Positions 14,843 through 21,654 of a DNA stretch of 26,574 nt are shown here, in pieces. The stretch's first letter is position 1. Every line of letters begins with the position of its first letter. This DNA is from a virus. The translations under genes and the position numbers were made by a program. The notes under the pieces were generated by a model that searched no databases, had not been told where the DNA came from, and was given only the letters and a program-made list of their open reading frames with translations. Location of the stretch: IMG/VR virus record IMGVR_UViG_3300035698_010397, positions 1 to 26,574 of that record. One strand, written 5' to 3'.

Positions 14843-15735
14843 CAGAAGAGCAATTAAAAGCACGGCAGAAATGTATCGGCGGTAGTGATCTTGCAGCAAT
14901 CATGGGCCTTGACCCTTGGCGTACCCCATATGATGTCTGGCTGGATAAGACGGGCCAGCTCAATTCATTCGAGCCGAACGATGCAATGAAGGCTGGCAAC
15001 TATCTTGAAGATGGCGTGCTGAACTTCGCAGAGGATATCCTAGGGCATCTTGACAGGAACATGCACAAGGCTATTCTAGGCACACCGATTGCGGTCAATA
15101 CCGATGCTGTTGTCACAGATGGCTTTGTACCAGTTGAGGCTAAAACAGTTGGCCTTGCTTTCCCAACGAAAGAAGAATGGGGCGATGAGGGAACAGATCA
15201 GATCCCTGACCGAGTAATTATCCAGAGCACTGCCCACATGATGGCATGGGACAAGGACATCTGTCACGTCCCCGCTTTGATCGGCGGTGCTGGGCTTCGG
15301 ATGTATAAAGTGCGTAGGGATAACAGGATCGTTCAGACAATACGAGAATCCGCTTTCAAATTTTGGGATTGTGTAACGACTAAAAAAGCCCCGGAGGATT
15401 CAACGGCATCACTGGAAGTCGTCAAGCGAGTCCGGCGGCAGGCTGAGAAGATTGCAGCTATTGACCCTGATCTGGTTGCGGCATGGCTACAGGCCAAAGA
15501 TGAATTCAAAGAAGCCGAAAAAACATCGAAAGAAATTCAGGCACGATTGCTGACTGCTCTTGGCGATGCGGAGGCAGGCACGGCGGGGAACTATGGGGCT
15601 GTGACGTTTTTCTCGCAATCCAGGTGTGGGCTTGATAGGGATTCACTAAAGGCCGACCATCCAGAAATATTCAAACAATACTACCGTGAAGGAAAATCCT
15701 TCCGGGTACTCAGGCACAAAAAGAAAGGGCTATGA
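14833..15735 (+). CDS. YqaJ-type phage exonuclease
   Basis: A 300-aa protein; ATG at 14833 has AAGGA upstream and overlaps the previous gene by 10 nt. The N-terminus KCIGGSDLAAIMGLDPWRTP, then YDVWLDKTG, is diagnostic of YqaJ/lambda-exonuclease nucleases. The PD-(D/E)XK core shows Glu59 in NYLEDG, an Asp at 91 or 96, Glu102-Ala-Lys104, and Gln131 in IQSTAHMMAW. Such enzymes chew 5' strands from double-strand ends to make 3' tails for the RecT protein encoded next. C-terminal helices (about 200-250) are charged. Confidence 0.88.
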   Translation: MPITEEQLKARQKCIGGSDLAAIMGLDPWRTPYDVWLDKTGQLNSFEPNDAMKAGNYLEDGVLNFAEDILGHLDRNMHKAILGTPIAVNTDAVVTDGFVPVEAKTVGLAFPTKEEWGDEGTDQIPDRVIIQSTAHMMAWDKDICHVPALIGGAGLRMYKVRRDNRIVQTIRESAFKFWDCVTTKKAPEDSTASLEVVKRVRRQAEKIAAIDPDLVAAWLQAKDEFKEAEKTSKEIQARLLTALGDAEAGTAGNYGAVTFFSQSRCGLDRDSLKADHPEIFKQYYREGKSFRVLRHKKKGL

Positions 15736-15739
15736 AATC

Positions 15740-16738
15740 ATGGCAAAGAAAACACCAGAAACACCAGAAACACCAGCAGAAAACGTTCCAAGTGAAAATC
15801 CAATTTCGACAACTACATTTTCATATCAGCCATTGATGCAGGTGGGGACAACCGCAGGATTAAAAGGGCTTGCGGAAGTGATGAAATCAAAGATCGAAAG
15901 TATGCTGCCGAAGCACATCACGCCAGAGCGAATGTTGAAAGCTCTGTTTGTTGCGGTATCGAAAACCCCCCAGCTGTTGGAATGTACGCAAGAATCAATC
16001 GTCAAAAGCCTGATGGACGCGAGCAGCCTCGGGCTGGATTGTAGCGGCACGCTCGGGAGTGCGTATTTGGTTCCATTCAGGGCCAAGAAAAAAGATACAA
16101 ACGGACGGGACATATCTGTTAGTGAATGTCAGTTGATCCCCGGTTATCGCGGCTTGATCGATCTGGCCCGGCGTGGTGGTGAAATAGCTGTCATCGAGGC
16201 CCACGTCGTTTATGCTCAGGACAAATTTGATATTGAATATGGAACTGTGAATAAGATTTTTCACAAGCCATATCTGGGAGCAGATCGGCTAGAAGAATAT
16301 ACAGGATTTTACGCTGTTGCAACTTTTCGGGATGGAATAAAACAGCCTGAATTTATGACGGTTGCAGACGTGAACAAAATCAAAGAGAAGAGCAAGGCCA
16401 AGTACGGGCCTTGGGTGGATCATTTTTCAGAAATGGCCCGAAAAACCGTTGTCAAGCGGCTTTGCAAATATTTGCCATTGTCACCAGAACTCGAACAAGC
16501 GATCCAGATCGACAATGAAACCAGCGGAGGCGAAGTGAGTTTTGCCACGGTATCAATCGGTGGGACTGAAAAGGCATTGAATCGTGTCGATTCGCTTGCG
16601 GGCAGATTGGAATCTGACAAACAAAATATCCCCGACGTAGCCGGTGAAACTTTCGTTAAGGAAACCGGCGAGGTTATCGAAAACGACAAACCAGCGGACG
16701 ACTCTGTTGCGGATGTGAAACCCGGTTCGCTTTTGTAG
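15740..16738 (+). CDS. recT: RecT single-strand annealing protein
   Basis: A 332-aa protein. ATG at 15740 is chosen because it follows AAAGGGC; the frame is open back to 15686, inside the exonuclease gene. Residues 1-25 are a Thr/Pro/Glu leader. The core matches RecT: MLKALFVAVSKTPQLLECTQ, then LDASSLGLDCSG-type and YLVPF segments, QLIPGYRGLIDLARRGGEI, GFYAVATFRDG, and a C-terminal MARKTVVKRLCKYLPLSPEL. RecT coats 3' single strands and anneals them to complementary DNA. Its pairing with YqaJ is the classic phage recombination pair. The last 60 residues are acidic and probably flexible. Confidence 0.9.
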   Translation: MAKKTPETPETPAENVPSENPISTTTFSYQPLMQVGTTAGLKGLAEVMKSKIESMLPKHITPERMLKALFVAVSKTPQLLECTQESIVKSLMDASSLGLDCSGTLGSAYLVPFRAKKKDTNGRDISVSECQLIPGYRGLIDLARRGGEIAVIEAHVVYAQDKFDIEYGTVNKIFHKPYLGADRLEEYTGFYAVATFRDGIKQPEFMTVADVNKIKEKSKAKYGPWVDHFSEMARKTVVKRLCKYLPLSPELEQAIQIDNETSGGEVSFATVSIGGTEKALNRVDSLAGRLESDKQNIPDVAGETFVKETGEVIENDKPADDSVADVKPGSLL

Positions 16739-16799
16739 AGCAACACAACCAAAAGTTGTATAGTTTTAATGGCCCTTTGGGCAGAAAGCAGATTTGAAA

Positions 16800-16994
16800 A
16801 TGGCAAACGATACGAAATGGAAAAAGGAAGTATTGGCCCAACAGAAGGTTGTTGATAAGGCTGAGAAAGAATGGCTGAAAGCAAAGAAAATCTTGGCTGA
16901 AAAGCATAAGGTTTTTGCAGCTGCGGGTACTGACCTTGGCAATATTATCCGGGGCGGCGATAATCCGTTGCTCGACCAGGCAGAAGAAAACTAG
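16800..16994 (+). CDS. Small coiled-coil hypothetical protein
   Basis: A 64-aa protein with ATG at 16800; an in-frame TTG at 16794 is less likely. Residues 5-40 form a Lys/Ala/Glu-rich amphipathic helix (KVVDKAEKEWLKAKKILAEK), followed by GTDLGNIIRGGDN. Two short hairpins precede it (ACAAC/GTTGT at 16745-16759 and GCCC/GGGC at 16772-16782). Its SD is weak. No family recognised. Confidence 0.5.
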   Translation: MANDTKWKKEVLAQQKVVDKAEKEWLKAKKILAEKHKVFAAAGTDLGNIIRGGDNPLLDQAEEN

Positions 16995-17004
16995 GTTGGA
17001 ATTG

Positions 17005-17124
17005 TAGAGGCTGTGACATGGTAGTCTGATAACTTTGCCAAACTTAAGCTAGCCCTGAAAGCATGGGATACACTGAGAAGGATTATTGCAGACCAACTGC
17101 CAGCCTCTATAACTTTTTACAACT
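17005..17124 (+). ncRNA. Structured intergenic element A
   Basis: TAGAGGCTG at 17005-17013 pairs perfectly with CAGCCTCTA at 17101-17109, enclosing about 87 nt in which GTCTG (17024-17028) can pair with CAGAC (17089-17093). It is followed by TAACTTTTT and then TTTTTACAACT (17114-17124), the same 11 nt that close element B. It contains two GGA motifs, one as AAGGAT at 17079-17084. It could be a large terminator-like structure, a leader RNA or a small RNA. It fills the 16995-17161 gap; no ORF of note is present. Confidence 0.5.
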
Positions 17125-17161
17125 AAAACGGAAACAATAAACTTGATTGAAAGGGTTTGAA

Positions 17162-17350
17162 ATGAGCATTTTATTTGGATTCATCGGCGTTGCTAGTATT
17201 GCTTTTGGTGTGTACGCAGTCAAAGTAGGCCCGACTGATATTCAGCTTGGCGTAGGAATCACATCGATACTTGGTGGGCTGTGTTTGCTTGGCATCGCTC
17301 ACATAACAGACCTGATAAAAAAGCAAACCAAAGCACAATACAAAAAGTAA
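17162..17350 (+). CDS. Small two-TM membrane protein
   Basis: A 62-aa protein; ATG at 17162 lies 7 nt after AAAGGG (a TTG at 17147 is in frame but would precede that SD). Two hydrophobic segments, residues 2-22 and about 33-52, are separated by KVGPTDIQLG, with a basic cytoplasmic-type tail KKQTKAQYKK. It resembles small phage inner-membrane proteins. It is flanked on both sides by structured RNA elements. Function unknown. Confidence 0.6.
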   Translation: MSILFGFIGVASIAFGVYAVKVGPTDIQLGVGITSILGGLCLLGIAHITDLIKKQTKAQYKK

Positions 17351-17361
17351 ATAACGAACCT

Positions 17362-17508
17362 GGGAGGTGGCATTGTTGAAGGCCAGCCATTACGACGATT
17401 GCAATCGTCAACGTGTGAACTATTGAGCCGGATGTCAATGTGTTACGTCGTTTTTCTATCCTGTGACGACAGGATTTATGACCTCCTCCCGTACATTTTT
17501 TTACAACT
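17362..17508 (+). ncRNA. Structured intergenic element B
   Basis: GGGAGG at 17362-17367 pairs with CCTCCC at 17485-17490. Inside lie a 16-nt perfect palindrome GACGATTGCAATCGTC (17394-17409) and a perfect hairpin ATCCTGT-GACG-ACAGGAT (17458-17475). A seven-T tract follows (17496-17502), and the element ends with the TTTTTACAACT shared with element A. Several GGA motifs occur, including CCGGATGT at 17429-17436. An upstream in-frame TTG (17399) would make part of it coding for the next gene, but the AUG at 17522 has its own SD. Confidence 0.5.
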
Positions 17509-17521
17509 GATTGGAGAAATC

Positions 17522-17881
17522 ATGACAAGCATACAAGAAGCATATTTGGCAATGCAGGGCGAGTATGGTATTAGAATTGGCGATACTGTTAAAGTATTGA
17601 GAGCATCTCTATCTTATGAAATGGGATGGGGAGCATCTTGGAATCCAGAGATGGATGCCTTTATTGGCTGGCAACTACCTGTGACAGGAGGCTGTATAGA
17701 CCGCATCGGAATACGTTGCACTCTCCCTGATGGGAGAGGAGTGGATTTTCCATTCTTTGTGCTTGGAACTCGCAAAGAAAAAGAAAAGCCGATTTCAGTT
17801 CAGATCAAAAATGAGGTTGTCGATTTGTCTTACTTAGAAGCCACGCACCTCCTCGCATCTTTAACAGTCAGGCTTAAATAG
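17522..17881 (+). CDS. Hypothetical phage protein
   Basis: A 119-aa protein; ATG at 17522 follows TTGGAGAAATC. The N-terminal helix (SIQEAYLAMQGEYGIRIGDT) leads to a beta-rich domain (VKVLRASLSYEMGWGASWNP, then GWQLPVTGGCIDRIGI and GVDFPFFVLG). GDTVKV and the later strands suggest a small beta-barrel such as a KOW/SH3-like fold, but I do not recognise the family. It precedes the resolvase gene by 14 nt, and its last codons lie in the region that folds near the resolvase SD. Confidence 0.6.
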   Translation: MTSIQEAYLAMQGEYGIRIGDTVKVLRASLSYEMGWGASWNPEMDAFIGWQLPVTGGCIDRIGIRCTLPDGRGVDFPFFVLGTRKEKEKPISVQIKNEVVDLSYLEATHLLASLTVRLK

Positions 17882-17895
17882 AAAGGATTCTTAAA

Positions 17896-18447
17896 ATGAT
17901 TATTCTCGGTATCGACCCAGGCAAGGATGGCTTTTTATGTTCAATCGATTCCAAGGGATTTCTCGAAGCATGGCCGACGCCAACGATTAAGCTTTCCACC
18001 AAGAGCGACAAGCGGAGTTATGATATTCCTTCAATGCGTCGAATAATTATCGAAGCTTTGCCCGATCTCGTAGTGATTGAAAAGCAGCAGGCAATGTCCG
18101 GCGTACCAAATATTTGTCCAGTCTGCAAAAGGAATAAGAATTCCCAAGGTGTAACATCGACATTTTCAACTGGTCAAGGCTTTGGACTTTGGGAAGGCCT
18201 TATCGCTGGCATCGGAATCAAATACATAATTGTTCCTGCTCGGACATGGCAAAGCGTTTGTACAAAAAACATGCCAGGGGAAACAGCGAAAATCCGTAGC
18301 ATATACGCAGCTAGTCACTACTTCCCCGATGTTGATCTCAGGAAAAATGATAGATGTAGAACTTACCACGATGGCAAGGCAGATGCTTTGAACCTTGCCT
18401 GGTATGGCCGATGGATCTCTTGGGGTAGCGAGGACGATGCGAAATGA
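17896..18447 (+). CDS. RuvC-like Holliday-junction resolvase
   Basis: A 183-aa protein with the RNase H-fold acidic residues of RuvC: Asp7 in GIDPGKDG, Glu62 in LVVIEKQQAM, and Asp159/Asp163 in HDGKADALNL. The ARTWQ segment at 115-119 is also typical. It would cut branched DNA made during replication and recombination before packaging. An insertion with NICPVCKRNK near 73-81 has only two Cys. Its leader (17880-17898) is identical over 19 nt to that of the gene at 12448, with AGGA again in a small hairpin loop (17884-17887). ATGA overlap with the next gene. Confidence 0.8.
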   Translation: MIILGIDPGKDGFLCSIDSKGFLEAWPTPTIKLSTKSDKRSYDIPSMRRIIIEALPDLVVIEKQQAMSGVPNICPVCKRNKNSQGVTSTFSTGQGFGLWEGLIAGIGIKYIIVPARTWQSVCTKNMPGETAKIRSIYAASHYFPDVDLRKNDRCRTYHDGKADALNLAWYGRWISWGSEDDAK

Positions 18448-19121
18448 AAGAGTTAATCTTATACCAAGGCCAGCCGGTTACCGGGCGAATGCCTATGTTC
18501 AAGCCTGAACTCAGGCGGGCGATCCGGGAAGGCCGAAAGACACAGACGCGGCGGGTGATAAAAACCAAAATGGACGACTGGGAATTATTGAAATATAAAG
18601 GGATGGATTCTGGGTTGCACACGTTTCTTGCCGATACTCTTTGCGGTCGAGAGGATGCTGGTATTGGATGCCCTTACGGCCAGGCCGGAGACATTCGCTG
18701 CATGCCAGAGCCGTTGATAAATATAGGAGGCTATACTTGCTTTGCTGGCGACACTTGTCACAGCGGGAGACCACTGCCAGCAACAAGCCTGATTACCGGG
18801 AAGTCGATTGAGTGGCGATGGAAACTTGATATACTTTCGTCGATCCACATGCCCACAGAGGCGGCAAGAACATTCACGCGGTACAAATCAATCAGGGCCG
18901 AACGGCTGCAGGACATAAGCGAAGAGGATGCTATTGCGGAGGGTAATGCTGGCGTTACAGGCTGCGGGTGCGGCAAGAAGGGTGAAAAGATAGCTTGGTG
19001 CAGAGATTGCGGACAAGGCTGTTTCTGGTCGTTGTGGGACACTATAAATATGGATCGTGGATATTCGTGGGAAAGCAATCCCTGGGTCTGGGTGATTGAA
19101 TTTGAAAAGATTGGAGAATGA
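18444..19121 (+). CDS. ASCH-domain-like phage protein
   Basis: A 225-aa protein starting in an ATGA overlap. It matches a common phage family: an N-terminal MFKPELRRAIREGRKTQTRR, a central SSIHMPTEAARTFTRYKSIR, then AERLQDISEEDAIAEGN, and a C-terminal FWSLWDTINMDRGYSW, then PWVWVIEFE. ASCH folds bind RNA or modified nucleotides, and some family members are labelled phage morphogenesis-related, but a precise role is unproven. A CGCGKKGEKIAWCRDCGQGC stretch near 174-193 holds five Cys and could bind zinc. Confidence 0.7.
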   Translation: MKELILYQGQPVTGRMPMFKPELRRAIREGRKTQTRRVIKTKMDDWELLKYKGMDSGLHTFLADTLCGREDAGIGCPYGQAGDIRCMPEPLINIGGYTCFAGDTCHSGRPLPATSLITGKSIEWRWKLDILSSIHMPTEAARTFTRYKSIRAERLQDISEEDAIAEGNAGVTGCGCGKKGEKIAWCRDCGQGCFWSLWDTINMDRGYSWESNPWVWVIEFEKIGE

Positions 19122-19123
19122 AA

Positions 19124-19717
19124 ATGAAAAATTTGATTATTATCTGCCTAGTTATCATATCATGCGTGTTCTTTGCATTATTCCTCAGAGCAAACAGGTT
19201 TGTAACCATAGCAATTACACGCCAGGATGCCCCTGAATCGATTGAAGTAGAAGAGTCGCCCCAAACTACCAAGGCACAGGGCAGCGGGCCTTGTAAGCCG
19301 AGGGAACAAATGAAACCAATAGGGGCGGCAGTTTCCGGCGACACTGCCGCCCTTTTATTACGGGTGGAAAGAGCCTGGCAGAATGACACAGGATTATTCT
19401 TGAAAGCGATCCTTGGACAAGAAAATACTCCTATGAGAAACCCCGATAACCCTTGGAATTTTCAGCCAGATTTTATTGAAGATGTAAGGATTTATTCTGG
19501 CAATACAAAAGAGGACTTCAAAAAATTGAATCTTGCAAATCCAGATGTAGCTGCGATGCTTATCGTAACATATGGAACGCGTCATCAAGCCAGAGACACG
19601 CACCATATGGCTGCGATGTTCCGCAAAGGGCCGACAGGCTACCGCCAGGCCGTTGCTCAATCTTATGCTGTCCGTGTATGCAATCTGATAGAATTTGATT
19701 TAAGGAAAGGTGAGTGA
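19124..19717 (+). CDS. Membrane-anchored protein with a possible lysozyme-like fold
   Basis: A 197-aa protein. ATG at 19124 is preferred (GGAG 7 nt upstream); ATG 19118 overlaps the previous stop. Residues 3-22 are an N-terminal membrane anchor or signal-anchor. Residues about 75-190 show, in order, a candidate catalytic Glu100 in AILGQENTP, NPDVAAMLIVTYGTRHQ, and FRKGPTGY at 166-173 followed by an AVAQSYAVRVCNLI helix. This order resembles lysozyme/transglycosylase folds ending in an NGGPxG-type segment. If so it could be the missing endolysin. Match is weak and unproven; it may be an unrelated phage protein. Confidence 0.45.
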   Translation: MKNLIIICLVIISCVFFALFLRANRFVTIAITRQDAPESIEVEESPQTTKAQGSGPCKPREQMKPIGAAVSGDTAALLLRVERAWQNDTGLFLKAILGQENTPMRNPDNPWNFQPDFIEDVRIYSGNTKEDFKKLNLANPDVAAMLIVTYGTRHQARDTHHMAAMFRKGPTGYRQAVAQSYAVRVCNLIEFDLRKGE

Positions 19718-19881
19718 TGCCACATATAAAATGCCCCGTATGCGATGGAACCGGAATCGTTAGCAGGCCGCCCGGCATGTCTGGAGATATTGAAGCATGG
19801 GCAGACACAGGAACAGGTGGCTACACATGTAATGCTTGTCAAGGTACAGGAATAATATACACAGAAAGCAAAGGTGAATGA
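19717..19881 (+). CDS. Small DnaJ-type zinc-finger protein
   Basis: A 54-aa protein starting in a TGATG overlap 5 nt after AAAGGTG. It has two CxxCxGTG motifs, CPVCDGTG and CNACQGTG, typical of the DnaJ central zinc finger, separated by a Gly/Asp/Thr-rich loop, and ends TESKGE. It is too short to contain a J domain and would bind one zinc ion through four Cys. It belongs to a run of small Cys-rich genes joined by the same junction sequence. Role unknown. Confidence 0.65.
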   Translation: MPHIKCPVCDGTGIVSRPPGMSGDIEAWADTGTGGYTCNACQGTGIIYTESKGE

Positions 19882-19883
19882 TT

Positions 19884-20132
19884 ATGGGTTCAATGAGATA
19901 TTTTTTAATAACATTTTTTTACGATAGCCGGTTACTCAAATGTGCATTAGGTGTTGAGGGCAAATTATTGTCTTACGACTGCAAGGCGTATCCAAACGAA
20001 ACTGAGAGCCGCGAGGAGCTTCGCAAATTTCTACCACAACACGTAAGAGAACTTGGGACTATTGCTGATGTGGAAGAGCTTTTCGATGTTTCTGTAGTTC
20101 CCGAAAGCAAGGAAGAAAGCAAAGGTGAATGA
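19884..20132 (+). CDS. Small hypothetical protein
   Basis: An 82-aa protein; ATG at 19884 has AAAGGTG 7 nt upstream, better spaced than the overlapping ATG at 19878. It reads MRYFLITFFYDSRLLKCALG, then an acidic, helical C-terminal half (NETESREELRKFLPQHVREL) ending ESKEESKGE. The N-terminal strands are hydrophobic but not a clear membrane span. No recognised family. Coupled to both neighbours by the recurring junction. Confidence 0.55.
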   Translation: MGSMRYFLITFFYDSRLLKCALGVEGKLLSYDCKAYPNETESREELRKFLPQHVRELGTIADVEELFDVSVVPESKEESKGE

Positions 20133-20133
20133 T

Positions 20134-20535
20134 ATGAGTGATAAATGCCCGAAATGTGGATGCGAGATTAAACTTATTCCAGCGATGGAACCAGATAATC
20201 CTGACGTGCCTACCAACTATGTAATGCAGGACGTAGCATCTTCTCTTCTCCACGAGGTTGATGACATGCAATACCTCCGCAACCAGCTTGCAACAGAGAA
20301 GACAGAGAACAAGCGGCTGAGGGAGATAAGTGATAAACTGCCGAAGACAGCGGACGGAGTACCTATTGTACCTGGCGATGTGGTGTGGACAAGGTATCGG
20401 ACAGTTGCAAAAAAGGACATTATAGAAGCCTTAGATATTGCAGTTAAAAAGCCTGCAATATGGATGGATGGGATGGCTGATGCCGAGAGATTGTACTCAA
20501 CCAAAGCTGCCGCAGAAGCGGAGAAAGGTGAATGA
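20134..20535 (+). CDS. Zinc-ribbon/coiled-coil modular phage protein
   Basis: A 133-aa protein; ATG at 20134 follows AAAGGTGA. The CPKCGC motif (Cys5, 8, 10) opens a short zinc-binding head. Residues 36-70 are a coiled coil (YLRNQLATEKTENKRLREIS). The C-terminal domain starts VPIVPGDVVWTRYRT and ends AEKGE. The same head/coil/GDxVW plan occurs in the gene at 22486, so the two may be distant paralogues. Likely a nucleic-acid or protein-binding adaptor; no function known. Confidence 0.55.
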   Translation: MSDKCPKCGCEIKLIPAMEPDNPDVPTNYVMQDVASSLLHEVDDMQYLRNQLATEKTENKRLREISDKLPKTADGVPIVPGDVVWTRYRTVAKKDIIEALDIAVKKPAIWMDGMADAERLYSTKAAAEAEKGE

Positions 20536-20759
20536 TGGATTGTGAAAACGGCAAAATTTACAGTGAAAAAGAAATAGAAGTAGTAAGAAAGCTATTCAAA
20601 AACCACGAGTTCAAACAAATCGAACCAACAGAAACACAAATGAAACGAAGGCCACCACGAGTAGGTAGAAATGATACCTGTCCATGTGGTTCAGAAAAGA
20701 AATTTAAAAGATGCTGCTACACGGGAAATTCTCGGCCTGTTTTGAAAGAAGGTGAATAA
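20535..20759 (+). CDS. SEC-C motif protein
   Basis: A 74-aa protein; ATG 20535 (or the overlapping ATG 20532) follows AAAGGTG. The C-terminal half has RNDTCPCGSEKKFKRCC, a clear SEC-C zinc motif as at the end of SecA, where it binds zinc and contacts SecB or ribosomes. Residues 1-40 are helical and charged. In phages, stand-alone SEC-C proteins are common but uncharacterised. It sits in the small-gene array with the KEGE C-terminus of the shared junction. Confidence 0.7.
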   Translation: MDCENGKIYSEKEIEVVRKLFKNHEFKQIEPTETQMKRRPPRVGRNDTCPCGSEKKFKRCCYTGNSRPVLKEGE

Positions 20760-20962
20760 TGAATGAACAAGAAAGAACAATTGCGTTAATAAATAAAATG
20801 TCCAGAGAAGAGATGTGCAGACTTTACCGCAACGCACCATCAGGACACCCGTATTTCGATCAGAGCTTGCCCTATTGGGCAGTATTCGAGAAGAGATTTA
20901 AGGAACTAGGAGGGTTTTCACCTGCTATTTCTAAAAAGATTGGTTGGGATGGTGGATCATGA
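20759..20962 (+). CDS. Small phage protein (APSGHPYF family)
   Basis: A 67-aa protein starting in a TAATG overlap after AAGGTG. It is helical, with REEMCRLYRNAPSGHPYFDQ near the middle and FKELGGFSPAISKKIGW at the end. I recognise this pattern from small phage accessory genes, with no known function. It has one Cys and no membrane segment. Confidence 0.55.
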   Translation: MNEQERTIALINKMSREEMCRLYRNAPSGHPYFDQSLPYWAVFEKRFKELGGFSPAISKKIGWDGGS

Positions 20963-21096
20963 GCAAATGCACATGGCAACCTGATGAGGAAGGCGGCTGG
21001 GTTACTGCCTGCGGAAATAGATTTGTGATTATTGAGGGAAGCCCAAAAGAAAACGGTATGAAATTTTGCCCGTATTGCGGCGATGAAATTGAATAA
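20959..21096 (+). CDS. Small zinc-ribbon protein
   Basis: A 45-aa protein with ATG at 20959, overlapping the previous stop. Cys4 and Cys18, then CPYCGDEIE with Cys37 and Cys40, can form one zinc ribbon. The pattern KCTWQPDEEGGWVTACG, then KFCPYCG, is common among short phage proteins. TAA at 21094-21096, then CsrA follows after 15 nt. Function unknown. Confidence 0.6.
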   Translation: MSKCTWQPDEEGGWVTACGNRFVIIEGSPKENGMKFCPYCGDEIE

Positions 21097-21111
21097 TAGA
21101 TAAGGTGAATG

Positions 21112-21288
21112 ATGCTGATACTATCCAGAGAAAAAGATGAAACCATTATGATTGGCGATGATATAGAAATCATGGTGGCAGACATTCGCGGAGATAAAGT
21201 CCGGGTGGCTATAACCGCCCCGGTGTATATTCCTGTTCACAGAAAAGAAATTTATGACGCAATAAAGCGGGATGGAAAAAAGAAATGA
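21112..21288 (+). CDS. csrA: CsrA-family post-transcriptional regulator
   Basis: A 58-aa protein; ATG at 21112 follows AAGGTGA. MLILSREKDE, then IMIGDDIEIMVADIRGDKVR, then ITAPVYIPVHRKEIYDAI is a full-length match to CsrA/RsmA, and the two RNA-contacting residues Leu4 and Arg44 are present at the usual positions. CsrA dimers bind GGA in hairpin loops, mostly over SDs, to block translation, or stabilise mRNAs. A phage copy could reprogramme host carbon, motility or biofilm genes, or tune phage mRNAs. It is coupled to the next gene by ATGA overlap. Confidence 0.93.
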   Translation: MLILSREKDETIMIGDDIEIMVADIRGDKVRVAITAPVYIPVHRKEIYDAIKRDGKKK

Positions 21289-21524
21289 ATCCCCGGACAA
21301 GCAAAGAAATCGAATCAGTCATTTCTGATGGTTGTAAGATGTTTTTGGAATTGACTGATGCCGATCTGGAAAAATATGCTGCTCATCTTGATCGGCTGCA
21401 CATCGAAGAGATCCCGGTTCAGATCAAAAGCAGATATCTGAACGCGGTTATTCTGTTCCGGGATAAAATAATGAAAATCGGCAAGGAAACAAAAAAGACT
21501 TTACATTCATCGCGTGGTTTGTAA
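21285..21524 (+). CDS. Hypothetical protein, paralogue of the gene at 24285
   Basis: A 79-aa helical protein starting in the ATGA overlap with csrA. It carries EIESVISDGC, DADLEKYAAHLDRL and a conserved YLNAVILFRDKI segment that matches YLNTVVLFKQKL in the gene at 24285, with equal spacing of DA, L and D residues before it. The pair probably arose by duplication. Co-translation with CsrA suggests a possible functional link, but none is known. Confidence 0.55.
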   Translation: MNPRTSKEIESVISDGCKMFLELTDADLEKYAAHLDRLHIEEIPVQIKSRYLNAVILFRDKIMKIGKETKKTLHSSRGL

Positions 21525-21571
21525 TAATGAAAGAGTGAAATGCGATTACTATCTAAAATATATACAAAACC

Positions 21572-21640
21572 AGCCTTGGCAAGAGTTCACACCTACTCAG
21601 TAGTTGCGTTTCACGCTCTTGACCAAGGCTTTTTATTTTT
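21572..21640 (+). terminator. Strong rho-independent terminator before the replication genes
   Basis: AGCCTTGGCAAGAG at 21572-21585 pairs with CTCTTGACCAAGGCT at 21616-21630, with a single A bulge. The loop carries its own CTAC/GTAG hairpin at 21593-21603. TTTTATTTTT follows at 21631-21640. It separates the csrA array from the replication operon, so either a promoter lies within the 21525-21654 gap (none clear to me) or readthrough is regulated. Confidence 0.8.
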
Positions 21641-21654
21641 AAGGATTCATCGAT

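Noticed and set aside
17399-17521. N-terminal extension of the 17522 gene to TTG 17399
   Set aside because: The extension would lie within the palindrome and hairpins of element B, and ATG 17522 has its own GGAGA SD.
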